Notes: generated from the sequence alone by a model not told the origin. A DNA stretch of 23,237 nucleotides from Faecalicoccus sp. (GCA_017941505.1 JAGAWH010000190.1:1-23237), one strand, 5' to 3'; shown: positions 14,644-22,169, counted from the first letter of the stretch. Numbers and translations are program-made.

Positions 14644-14760
14644 GAGGTGGGGGCTTCTCGGCCAAGGATACTACCGTATCCAGATATCCCGAGCTTATAG
14701 GATCCCCTGTGCCCCAGGGTACCGTAGTTTTTTATTCCTTTACTGAATCGATATCCTTAT
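14612..14760 (-). ncRNA. Probable omega-RNA (right-end element RNA) of TnpB
   Basis: TnpB proteins use a guide RNA made from the 3' end of tnpB and the right end of the element. Here the 95 bases between the tnpB stop and the right boundary hold several hairpins, including GGTACCCTGGGGCACAGG-like pairing and the end hairpin at 14626-14650. The guide would be host sequence just past 14611, reading CATCTCCAATAAATC on the minus strand. The 5' limit is a guess; placement follows family knowledge and not a covariance search. Confidence 0.45.
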
Positions 14761-15828
14761 CGCTTCCTGTTTCAGATTGATGGCGGCATTATGGTCCCTG
14801 TCATGCCAAACGCCGCATACAGGACAGATCCATCCACGGATGCCAAGATCCCTGAGGGAAGGATTGGGCGTACCGCACGCATGGCACATCTGGCTGGACG
14901 GGAAGTATCTGCCCACCTTGATGACATGCTTTCCTTCCTCTTGGGCCTTATATGTGAGCATGCCGGTGAACAGCCCCCATCCGTTCTCGGCTGTGCTCTT
15001 TCCATGGGTCCCCGCCATTTCCTTCATATCCAGGTCCTCGATACCGATATAGTCATACGCATTGACCAGCTCCCTGGACCGCTTGTGAAGAAAGTCCTGT
15101 CTCTGGTGACGGACCTTCTCGTGGAGACTCGCAATCTGCTTCTTCAGCTTATAGTATCGGTTTGACTGTATCTCTTTTCCCATGGCCCTTTTCTTCGAGA
15201 GCTTTCTCTGCTTCTTTTTCAGCCTGAACTGCGCCTTCTTCAGATATTTCGGCATCTGTGCGCTGTTCCCGTCGCTGTCGACATACAGACCGTCTGCGGC
15301 ATAGTCCAGTCCGATGGATTTCTCTACATCCGTATGTTCGGCTACTTGGCTTTCATATTCGTACAGTACGGATGCATAATACTTTCCTGTCGCCTCTTCG
15401 GTAACGGTCACGGATTTCATCCTCCAGTTTTCCGGTGCGTGTCTGTGCACCCTGGCTCTTATCTTGCCCAGCTTCGGAAGACGGATGGACTTGTCTGTGA
15501 GCTCGATATTGCCGTTCACGACATTGGTCGTATAGCTCTTCCTTGCCAAATGCTTTGCCTTGAATTTGGGATGCTCTTTCTCCCCTTTATGGAAATCCGC
15601 AAAGGCTCTGTTCAGCTGGAGCTGTGTATTGCACAGCGCAAGGGAATCCACCTCCCTCAGCCATTCGAATTCTTTCTTGTAATAGGCGGGATATTGTGCT
15701 GGTTTTCCTTCATTCCTGTCGGAAAGCATCCTGTTCCAGACAAAACGGGTACACCCGAACGTCTTACGGAGCAGGATCTCCTGGTCCCTGTTTGGATAGA
15801 TCCTGTATCGGAATGCCTTGTGGTTCAT
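14740..15828 (-). CDS. tnpB: TnpB, RNA-guided RuvC nuclease of the IS605-type element
   Basis: The 362-residue protein has the normal length and the whole TnpB layout. The N-terminal helix-turn-helix part starts FRYRIYPNRDQEILLRKTFG. The RuvC-like nuclease residues are Asp175 (IGLDYAADGLYVDSDG), Glu264 (YIGIEDLDMKEMAG) and Asp345 (HDRDHNAAINL). A zinc finger between the last two has Cys315, Cys318, Cys335 and Cys338. All catalytic residues are intact, so it should be active as an omega-RNA-guided DNA endonuclease that helps the element persist after excision. The start overlaps the end of tnpA by 65 bases and has AGGGAG before it. The several long plus-strand frames inside this gene are shadows. 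Confidence 0.96.
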   Translation of the reverse strand: MNHKAFRYRIYPNRDQEILLRKTFGCTRFVWNRMLSDRNEGKPAQYPAYYKKEFEWLREVDSLALCNTQLQLNRAFADFHKGEKEHPKFKAKHLARKSYTTNVVNGNIELTDKSIRLPKLGKIRARVHRHAPENWRMKSVTVTEEATGKYYASVLYEYESQVAEHTDVEKSIGLDYAADGLYVDSDGNSAQMPKYLKKAQFRLKKKQRKLSKKRAMGKEIQSNRYYKLKKQIASLHEKVRHQRQDFLHKRSRELVNAYDYIGIEDLDMKEMAGTHGKSTAENGWGLFTGMLTYKAQEEGKHVIKVGRYFPSSQMCHACGTPNPSLRDLGIRGWICPVCGVWHDRDHNAAINLKQEAIRISIQ

Positions 15829-16249
15829 TTTTTTCTCCCTGTTTTTCTATATATTTCCGGATGATCTCCACCGATGCTGTGCCTGTGCTGACAAGGCAGA
15901 AGCTCTGGCTCCAGAAATATTCCTTCCACAGTTTTTTTCTTATTTCCGGGAATTGTTTCTTGATGAGTCTTGAAGAGGCGCTCTTATAGGCGTTGATAAA
16001 TTTGGAAAGTTCTGAATTGGGATGCGCCTTGAAGAGGATATGGACATGATCTTGATCATGATTCCATTCCAGAAGGGTGATGTGATAGGACGGAGCAATC
16101 TTGACGAAGATATTTTCTGCATACTCCGAGATCGGATCGTCAAATACTTTTCTTCTGTATTTTACGACGAGGATGAGATGGTAAAACAATGCGAATACTG
16201 AATGATTATTGTTATCAAGTTTTACTGTTATTTCCCTGTTATCTCGCAT
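15764..16249 (-). CDS. tnpA: TnpA, HUH (Y1) single-strand transposase
   Basis: The 161-residue protein has the Y1 transposase motifs: H68-V-H70 in HDQDHVHILF, and the catalytic Tyr133 with Gln137 in KYIEKQ. It would cut and rejoin single-stranded element ends at the subterminal hairpins. The frame opens nine codons further upstream at 16276, but that ATG lies inside the -10 box, so the ATG at 16247-16249, with GGATGG 9 bases before it, is the true start. The C-terminal tail runs 65 bases into tnpB, a common arrangement. Confidence 0.93.
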   Translation of the reverse strand: MRDNREITVKLDNNNHSVFALFYHLILVVKYRRKVFDDPISEYAENIFVKIAPSYHITLLEWNHDQDHVHILFKAHPNSELSKFINAYKSASSRLIKKQFPEIRKKLWKEYFWSQSFCLVSTGTASVEIIRKYIEKQGEKNEPQGIPIQDLSKQGPGDPAP

Positions 16250-16274
16250 TATAATAGACCATCCGACTGATTGC

Positions 16275-16303
16275 ATTATAGCACATTACATGATGCAAAT
16301 CAA
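16275..16303 (-). promoter_or_regulatory. tnpA promoter inside the left end of the element
   Basis: On the minus strand TTGATT (16298-16303), 17 bases, then a perfect TATAAT (16275-16280). The predicted transcript starts near 16267, before the chosen tnpA start codon. Confidence 0.7.
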
Positions 16304-16339
16304 TTCATCCCCAGCTTGCAGAAGATTGGGGACTTCTTG

Positions 16340-16762
16340 ATAATATGGGTTAAATCTGTTTTTCAATCTATACCATCTCATCATAAGCTTTCTTTAGATA
16401 TCCAAATCGATGACGCAGAAGGATACTCAGAAAAGGAACTTTTAGACCTTTTTATCGATAATATTATTCTGGCATACAAAATCAAACATCGCGAAATAAA
16501 CAGAAGAAATAAAACTGCGATACGATTAGTCTTAATTGGATTGTTCTTTCTGGTAATGATGTTAACAGCCGGTCATATCTGGCCGGATAAAGGATTGGCC
16601 CACGATATTTTCTTTTATGTCAGCGATATAGCGGCCACAGTCACAATTTGGGAAGCACTCACCATTACCATCATCCAAATCCATGAAAACCGTCTCTATG
16701 AAGGCAGTCTTCTTATGCGCTTTGAAGGCATTCATATTCATACCGGTAAACAAACTACATAA
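16340..16762 (+). pseudogene. 3' fragment of the split membrane-protein gene
   Basis: From about 16340 the host frame resumes as IIWVKSVFQSIPSHHKLSLD and continues for 140 codons to TAA at 16760-16762. It has an acidic segment (IQIDDAEGYSEKELLDLFIDN), a basic KHREINRRNK stretch, then two hydrophobic segments: LVLIGLFFLVMMLTAGHIW, and one around IFFYVSDIAATVTIWEALTITII. The frame opens at 16271 with an ATG and about 23 codons of element DNA, so a short hybrid product is conceivable but lacks the native start and ribosome site. The intact gene would encode a two-pass membrane protein of unknown family. Confidence 0.85.
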
Positions 16763-16763
16763 T

Positions 16764-16805
16764 CAAAAGCACTTATCGCCATTATAGGTAATAAGTGCTA
16801 TTATT
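16764..16805. terminator. Terminator between convergent genes
   Basis: AGCACTTAT (16768-16776) and ATAAGTGCT (16791-16799) form a 9-base stem. The minus strand has TTTTGATT after it, the plus strand a T-rich ATTATTTTAT, so it can serve both the split gene and the arginase-like gene. Confidence 0.7.
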
Positions 16806-16809
16806 TTAT

Positions 16810-17634
16810 CTACAGTTTTCTTCCAAATTGAATCAGCTTTTCCATATACGGACTTTTCTTACCACAGGATGCATATTCATAAATACCTAAACCCACCGGT
16901 TTATCCACTGCTTCCAAAATAGTATATACTTGATCAAAATGCAGACCATCTTCAACAGGCAGCGGTGTATTGCCAAAATCATCAGGATCCATGACATCCA
17001 AATCAAGATGAATATAAACAGGATTTGATGGTATATCTCTAATAATTTTATCAATCAGTTCATGATTATTTCGAATATCCTGAACGCTGTAGGCTTGCAT
17101 GCCTGATTCTTGAATAAACGATATTTCTGCCTCATCAAAATTCCTGCCACCGATATGAATGATTTGTGAAGGATGTAAGGGAAAAGGATTTTCTAAAAGA
17201 CCAAAACAGAAATCATCCATCACGGAACGAAGCAGCATCCCATAAAACAAACCGGTTGTCGATTCCTGTGGTGCATTGAGATCTCCATGGGCATCTAGCC
17301 ACAGTACCGTAAGATCTCCTTTATTTTTTTCACTTAAATATACAATGGCCGGTACATCTGCGTCACATCCGCCACCGATCATAAATATCTTATCTAAATT
17401 CGCATCACTTAAATACGTATACGCCAGGTGCATCTGTTTATAAAGAACATCAAATCCCTTGATATTATTTTTTATAACAGTCATATCCCCTTGATCAAGA
17501 GAAACAGGAAGATTTATATACTCCGTTCCATCCAGATACGTACTCATGATTTCCTTTGCGCCTTCAGAAGTAATCAAATCGGCTCCACCCTGCCATTGAG
17601 AGTTCACAATTATTTTTTTCACTGTAATATACAT
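16810..17634 (-). CDS. Arginase/agmatinase-superfamily protein with a Cys in the metal site
   Basis: The 274-residue protein has the ureohydrolase fold motifs. The first, normally GG-D-H-S/T, is here GGGC90DADVP, so the usual first Mn ligand His is Cys. The second is D114-A-H116-G-D118-LNAP, and the third is HL-D211-L-D213-VMDPDDF. A late Glu lies in GLGIYEYA. The other five metal ligands are present, so it probably still binds at least one metal. Substrate could be arginine, agmatine, formiminoglutamate or something else; nothing in the loop residues decides it. It starts 8 bases after the stop of the exported NDT-like gene, has no clear Shine-Dalgarno sequence and is probably translated by coupling. 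Confidence 0.85.
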   Translation of the reverse strand: MYITVKKIIVNSQWQGGADLITSEGAKEIMSTYLDGTEYINLPVSLDQGDMTVIKNNIKGFDVLYKQMHLAYTYLSDANLDKIFMIGGGCDADVPAIVYLSEKNKGDLTVLWLDAHGDLNAPQESTTGLFYGMLLRSVMDDFCFGLLENPFPLHPSQIIHIGGRNFDEAEISFIQESGMQAYSVQDIRNNHELIDKIIRDIPSNPVYIHLDLDVMDPDDFGNTPLPVEDGLHFDQVYTILEAVDKPVGLGIYEYASCGKKSPYMEKLIQFGRKL

Positions 17635-17642
17635 CCCATTTC

Positions 17643-18215
17643 TTACAGTTCATTCTCGGATAAATATTGGTCTAATTCCTTAAGCACTTCATCACCATCA
17701 TAGTTTTGGAAGATTTTAATCATGCATCCGCTGATCATTGGATTTAAATCCATATTCTTTTCTAAAGAACGGGTATCTGTTTTAATACCGTAGCAGCGTT
17801 TGCCTCTGGCATATGCCATACCAAGTTCCACACAGGCTCCCTCATCCGGAACCCGTCCATCTAAATTCATAAAGACAATATCCGCTTTTTGAACTTCTTT
17901 ATCATCCAGTTCAAAGATCATCTTGATCATTTCTTCTTCGGTTTTGCCTTCCAACAAAGCCCCTTCAATTCCATCACGCTGCGGTAAAAAGACTTCATAG
18001 CCATGTTTCTCCAATACTTTGACAACTTCTAAATTAAAGTCTTTTTCCCCTGAATTAAACATCGGACTCGCAAAATAAACTTTCTTTCCTTTTTCTTCCT
18101 TATCCGTTTTCTCTTCCTCTTTTGTCTCTGTATCCGATCGGGCATACACAGGAGTGGAAAACACCATCCCCATACACAACAACAGTGTTAAAATCATTCC
18201 TAACTTTTTATGCAT
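17643..18215 (-). CDS. Exported nucleoside 2-deoxyribosyltransferase-like protein
   Basis: The 190-residue protein starts with a Sec signal peptide: MHKK, a hydrophobic core to about residue 20, and likely cleavage after PVYA (residue 25). A charged linker of Lys and Glu follows (28-45). The domain from residue 46 matches the nucleoside 2-deoxyribosyltransferase family: VYFASPMFNSGE, EVFLPQRDG (75-82), and ADIVFMNLDGRVPDEGACVELGMAYARGK (111-139), with Glu130 at the catalytic nucleophile position. Known family members act in the cytoplasm on nucleosides; an exported one is unusual. AGGAG precedes the ATG, 12 bases after the YwaF-like stop. Confidence 0.85.
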   Translation of the reverse strand: MHKKLGMILTLLLCMGMVFSTPVYARSDTETKEEEKTDKEEKGKKVYFASPMFNSGEKDFNLEVVKVLEKHGYEVFLPQRDGIEGALLEGKTEEEMIKMIFELDDKEVQKADIVFMNLDGRVPDEGACVELGMAYARGKRCYGIKTDTRSLEKNMDLNPMISGCMIKIFQNYDGDEVLKELDQYLSENEL

Positions 18216-18227
18216 ATTAGATTCTCC

Positions 18228-18995
18228 TTATCTATGTAATCGTTCAATTAATTCAAACGGAATCGTAATAATCAGCATATATGCCCCCAGAATCACAACC
18301 GATGGTAATAAATATAAAAATGGAATCGGAATCCACTTATGGAACATCTCCAATAAGAAGTTACCCTCTGTTTCAACCGAAAAGAAATAATTCGCCTTAG
18401 GGAATAAACCGGTCCATCTTAAGAACATATTGAAAAGAAATACCGCAAAGGCAATGATAATGACAGTCAATATAGCTCTTGGTAGATCCGACAGCCGCGG
18501 TTTAAACAATCCAAACGTAACAAGTGCCAATCCTTCGATCACAATCATAAAGTGAGTCCCGTAATACCCTAACATTCTGGGAAGAAAGATTGAATACCCG
18601 GAAAAGCCGGCAGAAGGCATCATCAATGCCATCATGGCACCTAACGGTCCTACAAAGAAAGAGAAACAGGATAAAGCCCGATTCTTTGTCATGACCGCAA
18701 CAGGAATCAGTAACATATTGATATTACAGAGCTGTAAAGGAAGTTCTCCCCACCAGTTAAATCCGCCCATATCGGCGGTAATGATATTAAATTCTTTGTC
18801 TAAAGATAGATAATATTTATAAACGACAAAACCAATCATTGTGCAAATACATGCGATCACTAAAGTCATCTGTTTGGCGTTCTCACTCTTATTTCGCAGA
18901 AGAATACTTGCGATAATCAAAATCACTATAAAACAAATGAAAACCCCGTTAAACAATCTATTAAAGGGTCTCATGATCCAAAAATCATCTGTCAT
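18228..18995 (-). CDS. YwaF/TMEM164-family membrane protein, putative acyltransferase
   Basis: The 255-residue protein has about seven transmembrane segments. Between the second and third it carries GELPLQLCN (84-91) and later MLGYYGTHFMIVIEG (141-155), the Cys and His positions (Cys90, His148) that mark the YwaF/TMEM164 family. Human TMEM164 is an acyltransferase for ether phospholipids that uses such a Cys-His pair; carrying that role to the bacterial protein is inference. GAGG lies 6 bases before the ATG. It is the first gene of a three-gene operon with the exported NDT-like and arginase-like genes. Confidence 0.85.
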   Translation of the reverse strand: MTDDFWIMRPFNRLFNGVFICFIVILIIASILLRNKSENAKQMTLVIACICTMIGFVVYKYYLSLDKEFNIITADMGGFNWWGELPLQLCNINMLLIPVAVMTKNRALSCFSFFVGPLGAMMALMMPSAGFSGYSIFLPRMLGYYGTHFMIVIEGLALVTFGLFKPRLSDLPRAILTVIIIAFAVFLFNMFLRWTGLFPKANYFFSVETEGNFLLEMFHKWIPIPFLYLLPSVVILGAYMLIITIPFELIERLHR

Positions 18996-19076
18996 ACCAT
19001 ACCTCGTAATTTCTTGTTTTGTGTATATTTCTTAGCAGTATCGTAGTACAGATTCTGTGTTTTTTCTATAATTTAT

Positions 19077-19105
19077 AAAAAAACGACCGGCTATCTATCG
19101 GTCGT
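19077..19105 (-). terminator. Terminator of the acyl-CoA dehydrogenase-etfBA operon
   Basis: On the minus strand ACGACCG pairs with CGGTCGT around a 9-base loop and is followed by seven T, about 20 bases after the etfA stop codon. Confidence 0.88.
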
Positions 19106-19126
19106 CTTATTAGAAAGTAGATTCGA

Positions 19127-20104
19127 TTATTTCAGTTGATTTATTAATGCAGGAAGAATCTTATCTACATCCCCTACTACACCATAATCGGAATGTCCGA
19201 AGATGGCAGCTTTTGGCTCTTTGTTGATGGAGATAATCGTTCTTGATTTGCCGATGCCGCAGACATATTGAGCAGCTCCGGAAATGCCGGCATTAATGAG
19301 TACTTTCGGTTTTACCGATTTACCGCTGGTACCGATCATGCAAGATTCATCCGGTACTCTTCCGGTATCGATAAAGCTTCTTGAATAGGCAATGGCTCCG
19401 CCAAACTTATCGGAAAGCTCGTTGATGGCATTCCATGCCTGATCCGATGCAGCCCCACGCCCTGCGGCCACCACAAATTGGGCTGTTTCAATATCTGCAG
19501 CAGTGCTTTCATTTGGTTCAAAGCCTAAGAATTCTTCTCCGGATTCGAATTCATTTAAGAACGCAGCATCTACAGAGATGATTTCAGAATCTTTTTTTGC
19601 GATTTCAGATACATCCAAGATACCCGGTCTTACCGAAGCCATTACCGGCTTGGTGTTAGGAATATAAATTTCACTGACTACTTTTCCGCCAAAAGCAGGA
19701 ACCATGCAGTTGAGTCTCTTACCGTTCCAACGCAGATCAATACAATGGGCAGCAAGTCCTGTTTTAAGAAGAGCAGCTGTAGTTGGAGCCAGCTCGGAAC
19801 CGATTCCGGTAGCTCCCATAAAGAAATATTCGGGCTCGTATTTATTTACCAGTTCACTAAGGGCTTTCCCATAGATATCACATCGATAATCTGCCAAAGA
19901 TGCATGTTCTAAAACATATACCTTATCGGCTCCCATGTCTTTTAGATTAGATACTTTGGAAGCCTCATCGGTTAACACAACAGCACCTACGGCATAATTC
20001 CCCATCTTTGAGGCAAGAGATACAGACTTAGAAAGAAGCTCAACTGTTACGGAAGCTATTTTTCCGTTGGTCATTTCGGCATATACCCAGATTTCCTTAG
20101 CCAT
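19127..20104 (-). CDS. etfA: Electron transfer flavoprotein subunit alpha
   Basis: The 325-residue protein is full length. The C-terminal FAD domain shows VVAAGRGAAS (about 211-220), SRSFIDTGRVP, IGTSGKSVKPKVLINAGISGAAQ and the end GHSDYGVVGDVDKILPALI, all typical EtfA blocks that wrap the FAD. With EtfB it forms the heterodimer that carries electrons to or from the acyl-CoA dehydrogenase encoded two genes upstream. The start overlaps the etfB stop as TAATG, so the two subunits are translationally coupled. A lone etfBA plus dehydrogenase in an anaerobe may be electron-bifurcating, but the residues that decide this cannot be judged here. Confidence 0.97.
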   Translation of the reverse strand: MAKEIWVYAEMTNGKIASVTVELLSKSVSLASKMGNYAVGAVVLTDEASKVSNLKDMGADKVYVLEHASLADYRCDIYGKALSELVNKYEPEYFFMGATGIGSELAPTTAALLKTGLAAHCIDLRWNGKRLNCMVPAFGGKVVSEIYIPNTKPVMASVRPGILDVSEIAKKDSEIISVDAAFLNEFESGEEFLGFEPNESTAADIETAQFVVAAGRGAASDQAWNAINELSDKFGGAIAYSRSFIDTGRVPDESCMIGTSGKSVKPKVLINAGISGAAQYVCGIGKSRTIISINKEPKAAIFGHSDYGVVGDVDKILPALINQLK

Positions 20105-20907
20105 TATGCTTCCTCCTTCCCTGTGATTTCATGAGAGATAATCTCTGCGATCTTAGCAGCGATTTCAGTCTCAGTACCGGTGATCATCACACACTCTTTG
20201 TTGGCTTCAATAGCTTCTACTTCTCCGTTTTGAGAAGGTGAGCCTGCCAGTCCGATATAATTTTCATCCAGATCTTTCAAATCAGCAGCTGATAAAATTG
20301 TTAATGGTTTCTTTGTAGCTGCAAGAATATTCCATACATTATTGAAGCGAACCTCATTGGCCTTGGCAGTCACACCTACTACACAAGGTGTCTTCAATCT
20401 ATATTTTCCTCTGCCTTTTTCAAATTGTCTGGATACGACAATACCGTTATCCCATTTTACATCTACTACATTGGTTGCGTGGGTAATACCCATCCATACA
20501 CCGATTTGGGATGGAACATGAGCGGTAGCCCCATCCGCACTTTCACTGCCGGTAAAGATCACATCATACTGCCCTGTTGTTTCGATTGTTTTGGCAAGAG
20601 TATAAGATGTTGCCAGAGAATCGGCTCCGCCCACCTTGCGATCACTGATCAAAAAGGCTCTGTCTGCTCCCATGGCCAGTGCTTCCACAAGCTGCTTAGA
20701 AGCGACAGGAGGTCCCATAGAAATCACTGTGATTTCACCGCCGCATGCTTCTTTTAAGCGAAGAGCTGCTTCCATGGCATGTAAATCAGCTTCATTGATG
20801 ATGGCCGGAATACCATCTCTTACTAATCGTTTTGATTCCGGATCAATGGTAATCTTTTCATAATATTGAGGATCCGGTACGGATTTAATACAAACTGCGA
20901 TATTCAT
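20104..20907 (-). CDS. etfB: Electron transfer flavoprotein subunit beta
   Basis: The 267-residue protein starts MNIAVCIKSVPDPQYYEKIT and has the conserved NEADLHAMEAALRLKE and VISMGPPVASKQLVEALAMGADRAFLI blocks, then DSLATSYTLAKTI and the AMP-site region FTGSESADGATAHVPSQIG. Length and order are normal for EtfB. Its start lies 13 bases after the acyl-CoA dehydrogenase stop with AAAGGAA before it, and its stop overlaps the etfA start. It is the partner of EtfA in electron transfer with the dehydrogenase. Confidence 0.97.
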   Translation of the reverse strand: MNIAVCIKSVPDPQYYEKITIDPESKRLVRDGIPAIINEADLHAMEAALRLKEACGGEITVISMGPPVASKQLVEALAMGADRAFLISDRKVGGADSLATSYTLAKTIETTGQYDVIFTGSESADGATAHVPSQIGVWMGITHATNVVDVKWDNGIVVSRQFEKGRGKYRLKTPCVVGVTAKANEVRFNNVWNILAATKKPLTILSAADLKDLDENYIGLAGSPSQNGEVEAIEANKECVMITGTETEIAAKIAEIISHEITGKEEA

Positions 20908-20920
20908 ACCAAGTTCCTTT

Positions 20921-22048
20921 CTACAGCGAATTCGCTACGTTATCTACAAATGTCTTATCAGAGAAGCAGGCAATCTCAAGTGCCTTGGCATCGCGATAAT
21001 ATTGTTCAATACCGGTTTCATGGATGACACCTGTTCCACCCATCAATAACATGCACTCACCTGCCACCTTTTCAAGTAACGGTCCGGCAGAAGCTTTCAG
21101 AGCTCCGGCTTCCAATGTATCGTGAATACCGGCATTGCGGTTGGCCAGATGTCCATATAACGCATTGCGGTAGTTATATACCTCCATCTGAAGTTTAGCT
21201 AAATCGTGTCTTGCGGATTGATATGTATCCCAAAGTGATCTTCCCATCTGAATTCTGTTTTTCAGATAATCAACGGTTACTTCAATCATCTTTTCAGCTC
21301 CGCCAAGGGCAATGGCGGCATATCCGCTCAGTTCAGGACCAAATCCCATCAACAGGGCAAATGGAGCCGGCATTCTATAGGATTCCGGTACGCGAACATC
21401 TTCAAAATAGATGCTTCCGGTCTTGCTGCCGTTGAGTCCGACTTTATTTTCAATATGTCCATATTTAACACCCGGATCGGAGGCCGGTACAAAGAATACA
21501 TCAAGTCCCTGCATCGTCATAAAATCAATTTGATCACGGGTTAAGGCAATAACCATCCAGTAATCTACTTCACCTAACTGCGTAACTAATACTTTGCCTC
21601 CGTTAATTACCCAGTCATCGCCATCACGACGTGCTTTTGTCTGATATTCAAATAAATTATTACCGCCTGCCGGTTCATTGCCGGCAAGTCCGATCAAACA
21701 CTCTCCCTTGATGGCCGGCATCACGAATTTTTCAATCTGCTCTTGGGAACAGGCAGTCAGTAACGGTCCGTTAAATACCTGTCTTAACAGTGCCAAAAAC
21801 GCGAAGGTTGCGCCTTCTTTGGCAAGTTCTTCTAGCAGCAGGCCCCAGCTGATATAGTCCGGTCCTGTACCGCCATATTGTTCCGGGATCGGCATTGTAA
21901 ACATGCCAAGGCGTCCCATCTCCAACAATGTTTCTCTTGAACTGGCTTCCTCGTCTTCCATTTTTTTAGCTAACGGGCGTACACGCTTCGCTGTATATTC
22001 TTTGAAGGTCTTCTGAAGCAATTCACGCTGGTCATTCATATACCACAT
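20921..22048 (-). CDS. Acyl-CoA dehydrogenase, with relocated catalytic Glu
   Basis: The 375-residue protein is a full-length flavin enzyme of the acyl-CoA dehydrogenase family: helical N-domain, the GLAGNEPAGGNN and ARRDGDDWVINGGKVLVTQ beta-domain blocks (about 120-156), SIYFEDVRVP at 212-221, and the C-terminal LMGGTGVIHETGIEQYYRDAK (335-355). At the place of the usual catalytic Glu (MCAD Glu376, in the EGT motif) it has Cys361 in ALEIACFSD. A Glu239 in GPELSGYAAIALGGAEKM falls where isovaleryl- and long-chain dehydrogenases keep their base. AGGAGG lies 7 bases before the ATG at 22046-22048; the frame opens 14 codons earlier. It is the first gene of the operon with etfBA. Confidence 0.93.
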   Translation of the reverse strand: MWYMNDQRELLQKTFKEYTAKRVRPLAKKMEDEEASSRETLLEMGRLGMFTMPIPEQYGGTGPDYISWGLLLEELAKEGATFAFLALLRQVFNGPLLTACSQEQIEKFVMPAIKGECLIGLAGNEPAGGNNLFEYQTKARRDGDDWVINGGKVLVTQLGEVDYWMVIALTRDQIDFMTMQGLDVFFVPASDPGVKYGHIENKVGLNGSKTGSIYFEDVRVPESYRMPAPFALLMGFGPELSGYAAIALGGAEKMIEVTVDYLKNRIQMGRSLWDTYQSARHDLAKLQMEVYNYRNALYGHLANRNAGIHDTLEAGALKASAGPLLEKVAGECMLLMGGTGVIHETGIEQYYRDAKALEIACFSDKTFVDNVANSL

Positions 22049-22109
22049 ACGATTACCTCCTGGTTGTGGATCAACGTTTAGAAAGTTCATTCTTTCCTTT
22101 TACAACTTC

Positions 22110-22138
22110 ATCATACCAACACAAATTCTTTCACAATA
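22110..22138 (-). promoter_or_regulatory. Possible promoter of the acyl-CoA dehydrogenase operon
   Basis: On the minus strand TATGAT (22110-22115) is preceded by TTGTGA about 15 bases upstream, which lies in the left arm of the 22132-22159 dyad. The spacing is short, so the assignment is tentative. Confidence 0.35.
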
Positions 22139-22159
22139 TTCACAAAAACCGTTATTGTG
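22132..22159. promoter_or_regulatory. Dyad 1 between the divergent acyl-CoA dehydrogenase and TetR genes
   Basis: CACAATA (22132-22138) and TATTGTG (22153-22159) are exact reverse complements separated by 14 bases. The left arm touches the likely -35 of the dehydrogenase operon. Probable binding site of the adjacent TetR regulator. Confidence 0.4.
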
Positions 22160-22169
22160 CATAATTTAC

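Larger units (their letters stand above)
14611..16340 (-). mobile_element. IS200/IS605-type insertion sequence with tnpA and tnpB, about 1.73 kb
   Basis: The element carries a HUH transposase gene and a tnpB gene in the same direction and is visibly richer in G+C than its surroundings. It has no terminal inverted repeats, only subterminal hairpins, as in this family. Near the left (tnpA) end CCCCA (16309-16313) pairs with TGGGG (16327-16331). Near the right end CCACCT (14626-14631) pairs with AGGTGG (14645-14650). Both ends share a GAAG-Y-CCCC motif. The boundaries come from the disrupted host frame: taking 14610 or 14611 as the last left host base, and 16340 or 16341 respectively as the first right host base, rejoins the frame, the one-base choice being ambiguous because both are A. 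No target duplication is seen, as expected. Confidence 0.88.

Noticed and set aside
14777..15989. Several long plus-strand open frames (up to 176 codons) opposite tnpB and tnpA
   Set aside because: They lie inside genes with clear motifs on the minus strand, have no ribosome sites, and reflect the higher G+C of the element.
16271..16339. ATG at 16271 as the start of a real gene
   Set aside because: These codons are the left end of the insertion sequence; the native protein starts at 14446.
22049..22090. 14-codon upstream extension of the acyl-CoA dehydrogenase
   Set aside because: AGGAGG lies 7 bases before the ATG at 22046-22048, and the extension contains that ribosome site itself.
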